From positions 311,975-375,974 of the forward strand of contig PDUO01000016.1 in assembly GCA_003008705.1 (NCBI GenBank): a stretch of DNA of 64,000 bases, given 5' to 3'. The translations under genes and the position numbers were made by a program. This DNA comes from Pezicula radicicola. Its lineage: Eukaryota; Ascomycota; Leotiomycetes; Helotiales; Dermateaceae. The notes beneath the pieces are model-generated. The model ran no database searches. It was not told the DNA's origin and saw only the letters and a program-made list of their open reading frames with translations. Every line of letters begins with the position of its first letter. The first letter of the stretch is position 1. Below, in pieces: positions 1-11,965 of the stretch.

Positions 1-589
1 CCTCACCTTGCATCTCCGGAGCGTGATAGTGCCGCAATCCGAAGGCCGATGGTATTCCATGCACGCCATGCACCTCAATTCACGACATCTGCATCAACTG
101 GTGAAATCATCACCCGCGCTTTCGTTCCTCGCGTTTATCTTCTCTCCTGTCCTTTCTTTTTTCTTGCGCTTTAGCCAGCGATCTCTGCGTCATCATTCTC
201 GTCAGCACTTGAAATAATTCATAAGTCGCGGTTGCAAGAGTCAGCCGCATGCAAGAAGAGCCTAGAATTCCTCTCTCCATTTTTTTTTCATGCGCATTAT
301 TGATTTATGGCTAGAGAGATTAGTAAGATCTCACTTTGCTTTCCCAGCCTTTCCGTCGTAAAAGCGCCCTTCTTTCACAACACATCCAGTTAATGGCGGT
401 ACGGCAGTGACGTCCGTCGTCCGTGGTCCGTGGCGCCGTATTTCGTACGTATAAGTTCGACATTTCTGAGTCAACGCACCGTCTTGCTCTCCCTTCTTCC
501 TCCATCGCGCCAGATCTTATGAATATCTAGCTAGGGAAGGAAGGGATCATTCGAGGGAATTCAAGGAGGAAGTACAGTCAGTCGCAATC
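1..589. other. 5' flank of the Sec14-like gene, no gene seen
   Basis: No convincing coding region. The stretch is rich in C/T runs (for example around 125-180 and 355-385), as is common in fungal promoters, and it leads into the start codon at 590. The short open frames here have no recognisable protein features. Confidence 0.5.
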
Positions 590-2256
590 ATGTCAACCGA
601 AGGGCCCGCACACCGAGTACAGTCCGCGGTCGTCGAGTACGGCTATCCGCAAGGTCATCTGGGACATCTCACGTCGGAGGAAGAGGCAGCATTCAACAAC
701 TTCAAGGTATTGTGCGCAGAAAAGGGTTATTACAAGCCTGCGTCAGAAGGGCAAATAGAATCCCACGATGATGCCACATTACTGTAGGAATTCCCTTCAC
801 GAAAAGTCCCCCCGCTAAAAAAGCAAACATGTATCGGCTAACATCATATCTCCGCAGCCGCTTTCTCCGAGCCAGAAGATTTGTAGTCCTCGACGCATTC
901 AAGCAATTCCAAGACACCGAGGAGTGGCGTAAAGCGAATGAGATTGACAAGCTCTACGAAACAATTGATCTCGAACACTATGAGGAGACCAGGCGTTTAT
1001 ATCCACAATGGACTGGACGGCGCGATCGCCGCGGAATACCCGTCTACGTCTTCGAAGTCAAGCATCTCAACTCCAAGACTATGGCGGCATATGAGAAATC
1101 TGCAGTCAACACAAAGACCCAGGCAAAGACGGATGGCAAGACAAGTCCTAAGTTACTCAGACTGTTTGCGCTCTACGAGAACTTGATACGCTTTGTGATG
1201 CCATTATGTACGGCATTGACGGATCGAGAATACGCTAGAACACCAATTACACAAAGCAACAACATCGTAGATATTTCTGGGGTCGGGCTCAAGCAGTTTT
1301 GGAATCTGAGAACGCATATGCAAGATGCCTCTACATTAGCAACAGCACACTACCCGGAAACACTAGATCGAATCTTCGTAAGTGCTTCTCAATCTCCACT
1401 ATGTTAACCTACCCGCGTGTCTAGCACTTTTCTAACTGGTCTGCAACAGGTCATCGGTGCCCCAGCATTCTTCCCCACAGTCTGGGGTTGGATAAAGAAA
1501 TGGTTCGACCCAATAACAACATCTAAAATCTTCATCCTCTCCTCGCACGATATGCAAAAGACTCTCGAATCATTTATCGATCCAGCCAATATTCCCAAAA
1601 AGTATGGTGGCCAACTTGATTTTGCGTTTGGAGACATGCCTGTTCTCGACACTTCAGTTTTCACCAGCGAGAATATGAATTGGGAGTCAAATACTAAGGA
1701 CTTTCCACATGGACCTATGTATTGGGTCAATAAAAAGGGGGAGAAGATTGAGGGGATGGAGGTTGAGGATTCAGAGACTATTCAGGCTGTTGCTGTTGGG
1801 TCAAGGAATGGGACCCAAAGGAAAGAGGAAGTTTGTACGTTGAAAAGGAAGTTGCCGTCTGATTTTTCGAAGGTCCCTACAGCGACTACACCCCAACAAC
1901 CCCTTACGAACGGACACGCCGTGCAGCCTAAGAAGGCATCAGAGTCACTTGCTGTACCAGGTGCAGAGGCCACCCCGGCGGCAGTAACAGCAGCATCAAT
2001 ACCGCCTGAGGTCCAGGAGTCAGGTCCAAACTCTAATGTCACCGTTACCCCACCAGCCATAGAATCATCAGTACTAGCTATAGAAGAAAAGTTGGTAGTA
2101 GCAGACAACCTTGTCCCCGCGAGCACCAGCCGTCCCGAACTCGAGTCTTTCGTCACAACCCCCGAAGGAGATTTAAGTACCCTCTCATTACACGATAAAG
2201 AAGCGCCCACAGTGAGCATTCCAAACGGGGTGTCTGTTAATGGGAAAGCTACTTAA
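590..2256 (+). CDS. Sec14-like CRAL-TRIO lipid-transfer protein
   Basis: Three exons, 590-783, 858-1377 and 1450-2256, give 506 aa. The first join is CT|GTAGGA...CCGCAG|C and the second TTC|GTAAGT...CAACAG|GTC; both keep frame. Residues ~25-90 form the CRAL-TRIO N-terminal helical region, ending in the motif LLRFLRARRF, which spans the first intron. The lipid-binding CRAL-TRIO core follows, with the family hallmark FPTVWGWIKKWFDP just after the second junction and IPKKYGGQL near its end. The C-terminal ~150 residues are low-complexity and rich in Pro, Thr, Ala and Val, which is usual in filamentous ascomycete members. The family exchanges phosphatidylinositol and other lipids between membranes on the cytosolic side. 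The family is clear from sequence; which Sec14 paralogue it is cannot be told. Confidence 0.88.
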
Positions 2257-3328
2257 GGAGGAAATTGAGAATGGGAGCCACTCGAGAAGGTCAAGGAGAA
2301 AGTCGAGAAAGTCGTCTAGGGGATATTGAGGATGTACTGAATTAATTCTAGTACATCCTCATTCTGATTTGAGTTTTTTCTCTTTCTTCAAAGGATACGT
2401 GCACATTTTGGGGATTGATTTCATGGCGTAGAATTGACGAGAAATATGAAAGCATGGAAGGAGTGTTTGAATTTTGTTGATCTAGTTGGAGCAGCGGGAA
2501 AGAAAGGAAAGGGAGGTATTGGCATAATCTCAGCTCCTGGCTTGGCATTGCATGCTTGCATACATTCTGGATTGGGTTGCATTGGATTAAATTGGATTGG
2601 ATTGGATTGGATCGGGTCGGATCGGATCGGATCATGAGGATAACTTGGAAATATCCGGTGTCCTTTTCCTCTCATCATCTCTTGCCAACCTTTTTCTTTT
2701 CTTTGGGGTTGTTGCTTTGATACCCATGCAGCTAGCTAGCGTTGTTATAGGTACATTTACATTACATTAAATCCAACTAAACCAGTCGGCTATATGCTGA
2801 TTGGTAATGGATTTTGTTTTATATTTCCACAATGTATGTGTGTATGGTTTTGCCTTGTCTTGGTGAGTTGGTAGGCTAGTTACCAAGGTTAGTTGAGGGA
2901 AGTAGAGAGGGAAGATATAGGTATGGATTATGGGGATAAGTTTTAGTTGATATATTTTAACTGAAGTAAGTTACATCGAGTGGGTTGGTTAAACTAGTTA
3001 AGTGAGTTACTTAAACTATCTACCTTACCTGAATACGGGCTGTATTGCATAGAACATATTTCATTCACTATAAAGAAAGGGAAGAGGGATACGGGCGAGG
3101 GTGTAAAGGAACGCCTTTGGAAAGTAATGGACTTCATAATTTCATTTCTCATTCCTCATCACGTTGTCTTCTTGTTCCTGTAAAATACAAATACATTTAT
3201 GATCCCTTGATCCCCTGTAACGCCATGCATTTCAATCATTTTAAGCATCTTACACTGGTAGGTGGGCTACTACTAGCTATCCAGCCATTCATTAATGGTT
3301 GCCTTTAATACCTTCAATAGTTTTTTAC
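2257..3328. other. Intergenic region between convergent genes, with a simple repeat
   Basis: This lies between two convergent 3' ends (Sec14-like on plus, PI31-like on minus). It contains a GGATT/GGATC pentanucleotide tract (listed separately) and AT-rich sequence with ATTACATTA- and TTACTT-type runs. No open frame has protein-like composition. Confidence 0.5.
2583..2636. repeat. Imperfect pentanucleotide microsatellite (GGATT to GGATC)
   Basis: The tract begins with imperfect GGATTaaattGGATT units, then has tandem GGATT copies grading into GGATC and GGGTC units, ending just before ATGAGG. The shift from T to C units along the array is seen directly. Confidence 0.7.
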
Positions 3329-4556
3329 TTAGATGAAATCATTATTGCCAAATCCTCCAAATGGATTTGGTGGTCTGCCGCCTGCACCTCGTGGTGCTCC
3401 TCCTGGTCCTATTGGATCATATCGAGATCCTGGAGGTGCCTGAGGATCATACTGTCCTTGACCTCTTCCAGCTCTTCCGGCAAACAATGGATCATCGAAC
3501 GTTGGATGCATTCCTCCACTTCCTCCACCACCACCTACGAAAGAACTACGGAGAGGATCATGAGGGCCCAGCCCAGGCGGATTAAGATCATCGTGTCCAA
3601 TTCCAAAGGGTGAAGCACCGCCCGGGAATCCAGGTGCCATACCTCGTAGGGGTCGGTTCAAATCATACTCATCGTCGAATCCTGGCGGTGGAAAGTCACC
3701 GGCTGGGTAGGGCCGACGGGGTCCAGCTGCTAAAGGATCATCAAATGGATAAGGACGAGCTGGTTCTGGAAGCAAAGGTGGTTGCGGTCGTGGTTGTTGA
3801 TGACGATTGGCGTATGCCTCTTCACGCATATCATGGGCGGCTTCTCTTGCATTTGTGGATTCCTCATATCCCTCCTTTTGAAGTGACGGCATGAGCTTTT
3901 GAATGATCTGAGTCTTGAAAAGGTCGGCCAGATCTAGTCATGATCGTCAGCATTCTCTTCTGTTTTGAAGAAATATTATGAATAGATACGTACCTTGAAT
4001 TCGTGAAGGAGAGATGAAAACTTCCTTCAGCTTCTGTTCTAAGTCAGATCTATCTTCCTCCCTGTCTTCTCCGATACTAATGCGCAGCGGCAAAGCTGAT
4101 GAAGAGACATAATCCTTCGCCACGACCTCGAGCCGAGTAATTCTCTCATCACCCAATCCTATTCCTCTGATCTCAGCCTTGCCTCCCAGACGATCGACCT
4201 TGACAACATAGTTCATCGATGATTGTGAGTGTGCATATAGGAAGGAATGTTGGTTGAAGCTTGCGTTCCACTTCTCGGATAGCCGTGGTGCGAGTTCGCG
4301 ACACTCTGCCTCTGCCATGACGTTAGCATCGAGTTAATGTGATACTGCGACGATAGAAAAATGCCTTACCAATCTTTTGACCCTCACCGAAGCCTACAAG
4401 GCGGAAACCAACAGCAACCATGCAAGCATGTGCGAAAAGAGCTATTGCTTCATATGAAGAGCTTATGTCGGAGTTCGTATCATGTTTCTTGTGGGTGGGC
4501 AGAGCTTCTGCCATATGCTTGAGAATCCTCTCGGTAGATAGCACATTTGTCGTCAT
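3329..4556 (-). CDS. PI31/Fub1-like proteasome regulator
   Basis: Three exons on the minus strand, 4556-4370, 4311-3994 and 3933-3329, give 369 aa with clean GTAAGG, GTACGT and CAG/TAG boundaries. The N-terminal ~180 residues resemble the FP (Fbxo7/PI31) dimerisation domain: YEAIALFAHACMVAVGFRLVG followed by LSEKWNASF and SFLYAHSQSSMNYVVKVDRLG. Then comes a helix around DLADLFKTQIIQKLMP, then a disordered Pro/Gly/Asp-rich tail with repeated PFDDPLA and RYDPIGPGG blocks, the type that binds the 20S proteasome. The protein ends FGGFGNNDFI, so the terminal residues are not a textbook HbYX motif. In this family the proteins bind 20S core particles and modulate assembly or activity (yeast Fub1, animal PI31). 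It runs convergent to the Sec14-like gene. Confidence 0.85.
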
Positions 4557-5220
4557 GGTGCGAACGTATAGATGAAAGGTAGACGGTCTGGAGTGCTATG
4601 CGAAACGGAATGCTGGTTAGGGGAAAGCTACTTGATGGTCGAATTAGCTTGTGTCGATGGAAATGCCGGAGTAGAAATGGCGTGGTTGTTAGTTGTGTAT
4701 TAGTCTCTTTTCGAGAAGCAGATGCGGGCACGATCGAATGTAGTTGGAGAGCAAATGGGAAGTATGAAGACGAAATATATTTCCTTGGTTGACTACTAGG
4801 CTGGGCGCAGTATGGTATGTGGTGTGTGGCGGGGTAAAAAGGCAGCAGCTCTTCCACTGTGGTGACGACGTAGCGGCCGCGGTCGCCGGTACTACTGCAC
4901 TACGGAGTATTAATCCGATATCAGGCCAGGGCCAGGAACCCTCGCTGTCTGCTCTGTTTGCAGTGTTTGCAGAATGGCCTGAGCTCTCTAATCGATTATT
5001 AGTTACATATTATTATTATTCTTCTCCTCAACCTTGTTTTGGCGCCTTCAAGCGCCTCAACGACAACTTGCAATTCTTTGCCACGAGCCAACCCAAGATC
5101 TTATGCTTCAAGACAGTGGAAGTATATGCCATATTGTGCCACGGATACAACCACATTGCTCAAGACGGGCTGAGCTTTTGACTGCATCTCTTCTAACGAT
5201 AGCAGGTCGTCGCTGCCAAT
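4557..5220. other. Divergent promoter region between PI31-like and YVC1-like genes
   Basis: 664 bp between two start codons that face away from each other. No credible gene. It contains a GC-rich patch near 4870-4890 and an AT-rich patch (ATTATTATTATT-like) near 5000-5020. It presumably holds both 5' untranslated regions and promoters. Confidence 0.5.
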
Positions 5221-7654
5221 ATGACCCCGCTCAGCTCTCCAATTGAGGAGAGGAAGGGCCAATTGCCAGAAATTGGCCAGGATGACCACTTCGTAAGAGT
5301 TGTGAAGGCTCTGTCATTGTATATCTACCTGGGTCTTTTCTTTTACGTGTCGTTGACTAATACCTCCTCCGCTAGTTATTTTGTCGATGAATTTACCATG
5401 CCCTTTACCTTCGAGCAGCTTCGCACAACATCTGCAGGAAATAGCATTAGGCACTTGGTTGATCATCTTGTCTTGAACGTCACTAATCCCGTATTAATCA
5501 ATGCTCTGCTGTTTGTAATCCCCGGTTTATCAACCACCACCAAAACCCACAACTGACATCATCGCAGAACCTTGAAATGGCACTTCTCTTCACTCCCCGC
5601 AGACGACCGTGGCGTCAATGAGGCTCGAGCCAACGCATGCGAAATAGTGGCCTGGAGATTTCTCAGTCGGATATCAGAACGAGACGCAGTCGACTTTTGT
5701 CTTTACGAGCTTCCTCCGAAGACGACATCTCAGCCTACCACACCAGACCATGCTAATGGTGATAGCCACGAGCGATCTTTACTTCTACCTCAGTACAGAA
5801 CCCATACACCAAGTGCTGCACGGCCAGGCAGTACGAAGCGAGTAGCACTGATGCAATCTATATCAAATTTCGGGGAAATATTCGGACTTGAAGAGGATGA
5901 CGATGAGGAGGATCCAACTTCGTCATTTACTGGTCTCAATGGCCTTGAAATCGCCGCCGTTGCAGATTGCAAGAAGTTTCTCAGTCAGAGAATTGTACAA
6001 AAGATAGTGACTGGGATATGGAAGGGAGATATCACATTTTGGGAAAGTCTGTCACTGCGCACCACCAAGAGACCTCAGTTTTATAACAAGAGACATTCTG
6101 ATCCATTTACGAGACTGCGAGTCCCGAGATATATCAAGGCCTTTGAAGTTCTCTTCTTTGCATCCTTCCTATTTCTTTACTACGCTGTTCTGGTGGAGAG
6201 GAATCCTTACAAGATAACTACTTTGGAAGTCGTTTTGTATATTTGGTTTGCTGCTTTTACATATGATGAACTCAGTGAGTTTATTGATGCTGGCTCAATC
6301 TTCTATGCTGTAGATATTTGGAATAGTTGTGATTTGGCTATTATACTCATTGGTGCTGCCTTTTTAATAACTCGTAAGTGTCCTTAAGATACTGACCGAA
6401 AGCAAGCTAACAGCCTATCAGGTATTGTCGGCTTATTCAAGGATAGCGACAAAATTATTGATATAGCGTTTGATATTTTGTCACTGGAAGCCTTGTTCAT
6501 GGTCCCTAGGTATGTGGTTCTCTGCAGTGATAATTACCTTGCACGCGCTGACATTAACTGCAGAATCTGCTCACTCCTTTCACTCCACCCATACTTCGGC
6601 ACACTTATTCCCTGCCTCAAAGAGATGACAAAGGACTTCGTCAAGTTCATGGTCGTCGTAGCTATCTTGTATTGTGGCTTTCTCACGACTTTCACATTGT
6701 TGGCGCGAGATCACTTCAATCTATCACAGATGAGTTGGATTCTGATCAAAGTTTTCTTTGGGTCATCTTACCTCGGATTTGACATAATGAATGATGTTTG
6801 TTAAAAATCCACCCCGAGATTCTGTCCTGGTGTATAGAGCAGGAGCTAACTGAACTCTGCATAGATATCACCACAACTTGGACCGCCACTTATGTTACTT
6901 TTCGTTTGCATGACCAATATCCTTCTGATCACATCCCTTATCTCTATCCTCTCGGATAGCTTTTCGAAGGTCATCTCTCATGCTCGCGAAGAGTACATTT
7001 TCGTGTACTCCGTGTATGTCCTCGAAGCCTCAACAAGCAATCGGCTGACACACTTCTATCCTCCTCTAGTAAGGTTCATATCCCAAATGTATACTTCTAT
7101 ATCTAATGCCAGCATAGAACCTCATCCCATTAATGTTCATTCGGCCATTGAGACTTTTCTTTGGATCTGAGAAGCTGAGAGCCACACGAATCTTGCTTCT
7201 CAAAGTAACACATGCTCCAATCGTAGGAGCCATCTATCTTTTTGAAAGGGCTCAAGACCATGTCGGTCCTGGAGCGAGTTCTTTCTCCTCGATCGGTCCA
7301 GATACGGCAGGTCTATCCATTGGCACCGATGCAGATGGCAATAGAATCGCAAAGAAGCAACGACCTTTTCTCTCAAGCCGCGCAAACACGGGGCATAATA
7401 AGAGTGCTTCTTCCCATCAGATACCCAGAACCGCAGATAGTGACTCAAGTCCAATCCATCCTAAGGAGGCATTCGTTTCGAAGAGCAAGAAAGATGAGAA
7501 TGGACACCTGGTAGCTGTAGTGGATAACTCAGCAATGGAAGAGAAGGTTCGGGATCTGAGCAAGGAAGTCAAGGATCTGAATCGGACGATCAAAGAGTTA
7601 ACGGCTTTGATTATGGCTCAGCAGGGCACTTCTAATGACGACTCCTTCAATTGA
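5221..7654 (+). CDS. yvc1: YVC1-type TRP vacuolar cation channel
   Basis: Seven exons (5221-5318, 5376-5510, 5568-6373, 6422-6509, 6564-6795, 6865-7068, 7118-7654) close in frame to 699 aa. The family signatures are strong: FTFEQLRTTSAGNSIRHLVDHL near the N-terminus, GVNEARANACEIVAWRFLSR, and the YVYVLEASTSNRLTHFYPPLNLIP-type end of the pore domain, split by the last intron. At least five hydrophobic segments are visible (around FEVLFFASFLFLYY, VVLYIWFAAFTY, DLAIILIGAAFLI, FMVVVAILYCGFLTTFTLL and LMLLFVCMTNILLITSLI). An acidic loop EEDDDEED lies about one third of the way in, and the C-terminal tail ends in a coiled coil, VRDLSKEVKDLNRTIKELTALI. In yeast this channel releases vacuolar Ca2+ on osmotic or redox stress. 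Donors at exons 2 and 5 are GTTTGT. Intron 1 (57 nt) has no stop and is a multiple of three. Confidence 0.93.
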
Positions 7655-8256
7655 GTATTTGACGAGACCTTTGTATTTGCATGTTAGAGCGTACAGGTGG
7701 CTGGCAGGAAAAGCGATGTCTAGAGCGATTTGTACATGTGTAATTATTGTACGTACCTGGCGTTATGCACTGTCTTAATATTCACCTCTAGCTATAGTTA
7801 TACGAATTGATGAGTTGTAAATATCCTCTATCATCTGACAGATGTAGCCAGATTCTCAGCACATTCTCTTCCTACCGGTAATTATTTCCGAATTCGTGTC
7901 AGGTCCACACTTTTGTTCCTTCCTAGATAGACACCAACAGCTATTATCACTATTAGCAAACCCCAATAACAAGTACATATTTTAGTGATCGGCCACTTAC
8001 TCGGGAGGCGCAAGCTGCAACTTGCAGGATGACCGACTTTGAAGCTCATGATCGTTCATGAGGTAGCATAATATGCGAGCTCCCTCACGCTACTGTAGGT
8101 CCCCTCCAGGTACTTATGGCCTGAGCGAGCTGGGGAGCGGGGTAGTTTACAGGGGGGAATAAGCCACAGTTCATGGAGCCTCCACCAATTACTGGCCTGC
8201 CTCGTCTTCCGAATAATCGGGCCGTCGTGCAGCATTGACCCCTGAGGATGATTGTA
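7655..8256. other. Intergenic region between the YVC1-like gene and the transposon
   Basis: 3' flank of the channel gene up to the TA target site at 8255-8256. No coding region is recognised. The last ~160 bp are relatively GC-rich compared with the transposon that follows. Confidence 0.45.
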
Positions 8257-8281
8257 CAGTTACCGACCACAATTATTAGTC
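8257..8281 (+). repeat. Left terminal inverted repeat of the Tc1/mariner element
   Basis: 25 bp beginning CAGTTACCGACC and ending TTATTAGTC. It is identical to the reverse complement of 9580-9604 and preceded by TA. Confidence 0.93.
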
Positions 8282-8343
8282 TTTTTTGCCGAACCCCACG
8301 AAAAGGCCACATCTCTTTTACAACCCTCCCTCTTCACCCCACA

Positions 8344-9447
8344 ATGCCTCAACCACGCCGCCCTCTGGGCATCATTAATGCGAATATTCAGAAGCAGAAG
8401 AAGGAATTGACTCCTTATAAGAGAGGCAAGATCGTTGGCGCGAAGTATTTCGGTTATACAGCCTCTGAAATTGCTGCTGCCTTCGATGTTAATATTTCGA
8501 TAGTTAAGAGCACTGTTAAACTCGATATCTTACGCCATGAAGGAGAGTCTCGAGAAGGCCGCGGACGAAAGAAAGATTACTCTGCTCGAGAGGAAAGAGC
8601 TATTCTAAGACATGTTCGATTACATCCAAAGGATATATACAAGGAGGTTAAAAGGGATACAGGGGTCGATTGTTTATATACAACGATTAAGCGTATTCTA
8701 CGAGCTCATGGCATATCTAATTGGCGCGCAAAGAAGAGGCCAGCTCTTACAGAGGAACATGTACGTATAAGGCTTGCTTGGTGTAAAGCACGAAGCCATT
8801 AGATATACGCAGACTGGTAAAAATATATATGGAGTGATGAGTGTTCGGTAGAGAGAGGCAAGGGTCGGAGCGTTGAATGGGTATTCCGAACACTAAGCCA
8901 AAAATGGGATAGAAAGATGATCTCTATATACAATAAAGGAAGGGATATATCAGTCATGGTCTGGGGTACATTTTGGGGAAAGCCTAGAAGTATTGGAAGG
9001 TCAGATCTCTACATCCTTGATCGAGACTTCGAATCAAAGAAACACGGTTACTCTTCTCGCTCTTATATCGAAGTTCTCGAAGATCAGATACCAAAATACT
9101 AGGAACCAGGCCTTATATTCATGCAGGATAGAGTAAAAATATATACATCTCGTAGGGTCATGAAATGGTTCGAGGATATAGGTATACCACTTATAGACTG
9201 GCCTCCCTTTTCTCCTAATTTAAACCCGATCGAACATATCTGGTTCCATCTTAAGAAACGAGTTCTAGAGTTATATCCTAATCTTGAGAGTATAGGAGAA
9301 TCTAAAGAAGCTATTGTTGTATTAGAAAATGCCTTATATGAGGCATGGGATGATTTACCTAATAAGTTATTTCTTAGTCTTCTACAGAGTATGTCAGATA
9401 GGGTAAAAGCTTATATTAAGGCAAAAGGATGGTATACAAAGTATTAA
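8344..9447 (+). pseudogene. Tc1/mariner transposase pseudogene (DD34E, three in-frame stops)
   Basis: One frame runs from the ATG at 8344 to the TAA at 9445-9447 (368 codons) but is broken by TAG at 8800, TAA at 8818 and TAG at 9100. The N-terminal part has the helix-turn-helix region (KRGKIVGAKYFGYTASEIAAAF) and a second one ending ILRAHGISNWRAKKRPALT. The catalytic triad is recognisable: Asp in WSDECSVERG (codon ~165), Asp in FMQDR, and Glu in SPNLNPIEHIW, with exactly 34 residues between the last two. Two of the stops sit where related elements have Trp, consistent with TGG-to-TAG transitions such as repeat-induced point mutation would make. The TAA at 8818 is not explained that way. The residues after FMQD are also degenerate. 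No active product is expected from this copy. Confidence 0.9.
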
Positions 9448-9579
9448 GTAATTAGATATTTTAATAGATTAGAGATAGACTATTTTTCTATTATAATACA
9501 AAGATTTAGAGCCATTGATCAAGTAGTTGTTTAATTATAATAGATATAAGAGATAGAGGTAGCGGGTTAATTTCGGAAG

Positions 9580-9604
9580 GACTAATAATTGTGGTCGGTA
9601 ACTG
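9580..9604 (-). repeat. Right terminal inverted repeat of the Tc1/mariner element
   Basis: 25 bp that is the exact reverse complement of 8257-8281, followed by TA at 9605-9606. Confidence 0.93.
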
Positions 9605-9753
9605 TAAGCAATTGAGTTGCCCAGCCTGGTGACCGAGATGAGATCTCCCGTATTTTTGGTTTTCGAGAATATATTTAAGAACATGATCATGGAAGCTCTT
9701 GGGATGTTTTCTGGTGGTATCGACATTCTTTCGTCGCTTGTCTTTCTTTCGCC

Positions 9754-11965
9754 ATGTATTCTTCTTTTTCATCATCCCTAGCGGGGGCTACTATCGCTTT
9801 TCTTAGCACTTGTGTTGTTGCTGCGCCAAGTCCAACTTATGGACATTTTGCAAAAAGGGATCTTGATTCTTTTATAACTGCAGAGAGGGCTATTTCTTTA
9901 CAGGGTGCTTTGAATAATATTGGTCCTAATGGTTCTCAAGTATCTGGGGCTGGAGCTGGATTTGTTGTTGCTTCTCCTTCGAAAGCAGATCCTGATTGTA
10001 AGTCTTACTGAATACTGTTACTTCTAACGAGTAAAGTGGGAGATTGCCTGATAACGCTTGAGTTTCAAAGACGAGAATCTCCCCCAAGAGAAATATTGAA
10101 GCTTATTCTTCTTAGATTTCTATACGTGGACTCGAGATTCCGCTTTGACGTTAAAGATGATAGTCGATGAGTATATTTTTGGCAATACAGCGCTACTTCC
10201 TTACATTGAAGATTATATCCACGCTCAAGCCGTCCTACAAACAGTTACCAATCCCTCTGGAACTCTCCTTCCTTCTGGTCTCGGCCTTGGAGAGCCGAAA
10301 TACCAAGTTGATGGAACTCGCTTCAATGGAGCTTGGGGACGACCACAAAGAGATGGACCGGCGCTTCGAGCTACGGCTTTAATGACCTATAGCAACTATT
10401 TGATCAAGAATGGACAATCTGAATATGTTAAGACTGTCATTTGGCCTATTATTTCTAATGATCTGTCTTATGTTGGTCAGTACTGGAACCAGACTGGGTT
10501 TGATTTATGGGAAGAAATCAACGGGTAAGCAAACTTCAACTTCTATAACATACAGTTGCTTACGTATCTAATATAATAGCTCTTCTTTCTTCACATTACA
10601 AAATCAACACAGAGCTCTAGTCGAAGGAACACAACTAGCGACGACCTTAGACGTCACCTGCACAGGCTGTGATCAAGCACCCTCAGCCCTCTGTTTCCTA
10701 CAAAGTTTCTGGAACGGCGAATACCTCGTCGCTAATATCAATGTCGAAGATGGACGAACAGGAATTGACGGGAATACAATTCTTGGCCCAATTCAGATCT
10801 TTGACATTGATGCTTATTGCGACAGTCCTACCTTTCAACCTTGTCATAGCAAGAGCTTAGCTAATTTCAAAGTGCTTATTGATACGATGAGGGAGACGTA
10901 TACGATTAATGCTGGGATTGCTAAGAATCAGGGTGTTGCTGTTGGGAGGTATGCGGAAGATGTTTATATGGGAGGAAATCCTTGGTAAATTCACCTTTTC
11001 CCTTTCCCAATTTCCTCGGGAGAAAAGAAGACTTGAAAACTAACATCTAAAAAGGTATCTCATAACCCTTGCTGCAGCCGAATTTCTCTACGACGCCGTA
11101 GCCCAATGGAAAGCCCAAAACAACCTAAACATAGACTCGACATCCCTCCCTTTCTTCCAGGACCTCTACCCTAACGCCACAATCCAAAGCTACAACTCTG
11201 GAAACGCGCAATCCCCCTTCTCCGAAATAATGGACGCCGTAACCGCCTATGCCGATTCCTTTGTCTCAGTAGCGCAAAACTATACACCTACATCCGGAGC
11301 ACTAGCCGAACAATTCTCCCGACAAAATGGAACAGCTGTCTCAGCTAGAGATTTAACATGGAGTTATGCTAGTTTTGTAACTATGGCTCAACGACGTTCT
11401 GGCCTATATCCAGAGAGTTGGAATAGTAGGAATGTCGATAATAGTACAACGATAACGAATTGTGAGGCGTCTTCGACAACGGGAACTTATATACCTGCTA
11501 TTGCGGCTGGTGCTCCTAATATTAGTGAGAGTTGTACGGTTATGGTTACGTTTTTGGTTAATGCTAGTACGTACTATGGGGAGAATGTTTATTTAGTTGG
11601 TAATACTACGGATCTTGGGGCTTGGGATTTGGGGAATTCGCAGCCGATGAATGCGGGAAATTATAGTATGTTTTTCTTTTCCTTCTCCCTTTTCCCCTTT
11701 TCTTTTTGTACTCTCTTCTTGGGGGTTTTGGTTGTATTCTTGCTAACAAAAAGAAATAGCTGCTGCGAGACCTTTATGGTATACTAATCTTCAGATGACA
11801 GCTGGTGAAACTGTTAATTATAAGTATGTTCGTGAGGAGAACTGCGATCAAGCTCCGATTTATGAATCGATTAATCGGACTCTTACTGTTCCTGCTTGTG
11901 GTTCTACTGGTCTCACTACGGATGATGCGTGGACTGGGGATGTTGGTACTAGTGGTGGCTGTTGA
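9754..11965 (+). CDS. Secreted glucoamylase, GH15 with C-terminal CBM20 starch-binding domain
   Basis: Five exons (9754-9997, 10116-10524, 10580-10984, 11055-11665, 11760-11965) give 624 aa, the normal length for fungal glucoamylases. A signal peptide opens the protein (hydrophobic AGATIAFLSTCVVAAP), followed by a KR that may be a pro-peptide cleavage site. GH15 signatures are FYTWTRDSAL, RPQRDGPALRA (written here as GRPQRDGPALRATAL), DLWEEING with the general acid Glu at ~214/215, and LAEQFSR with the likely general base Glu at ~438. The C-terminal ~100 residues are a CBM20 module (VYLVGNTTDLGAWDLGN, then VNYKYVREENCDQAPIYESINRTLTVP). It releases glucose from starch ends outside the cell. 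The promoter is interrupted by a Tc1/mariner element that ends 149 bp before the ATG, which may alter expression. Confidence 0.95.

Larger units (their letters stand above)
8257..9604 (+). mobile_element. Tc1/mariner-type DNA transposon, complete but inactivated (1,348 bp)
   Basis: The element is bounded by perfect 25-bp terminal inverted repeats beginning CAGTTACCGACCACAATTAT and flanked by TA on both sides (8255-8256 and 9605-9606), the target duplication typical of this superfamily. Inside is a single transposase frame with three stop codons. It is AT-rich and uses ATA and TTA codons unlike the neighbouring genes. Its right end lies 149 bp upstream of the glucoamylase start codon, so it sits in or at the edge of that promoter. 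Confidence 0.93.

Noticed and set aside
3361..3894. Plus-strand frames opposite the PI31-like tail
   Set aside because: Shadows of a Pro/Gly/Asp-rich coding exon on the minus strand.
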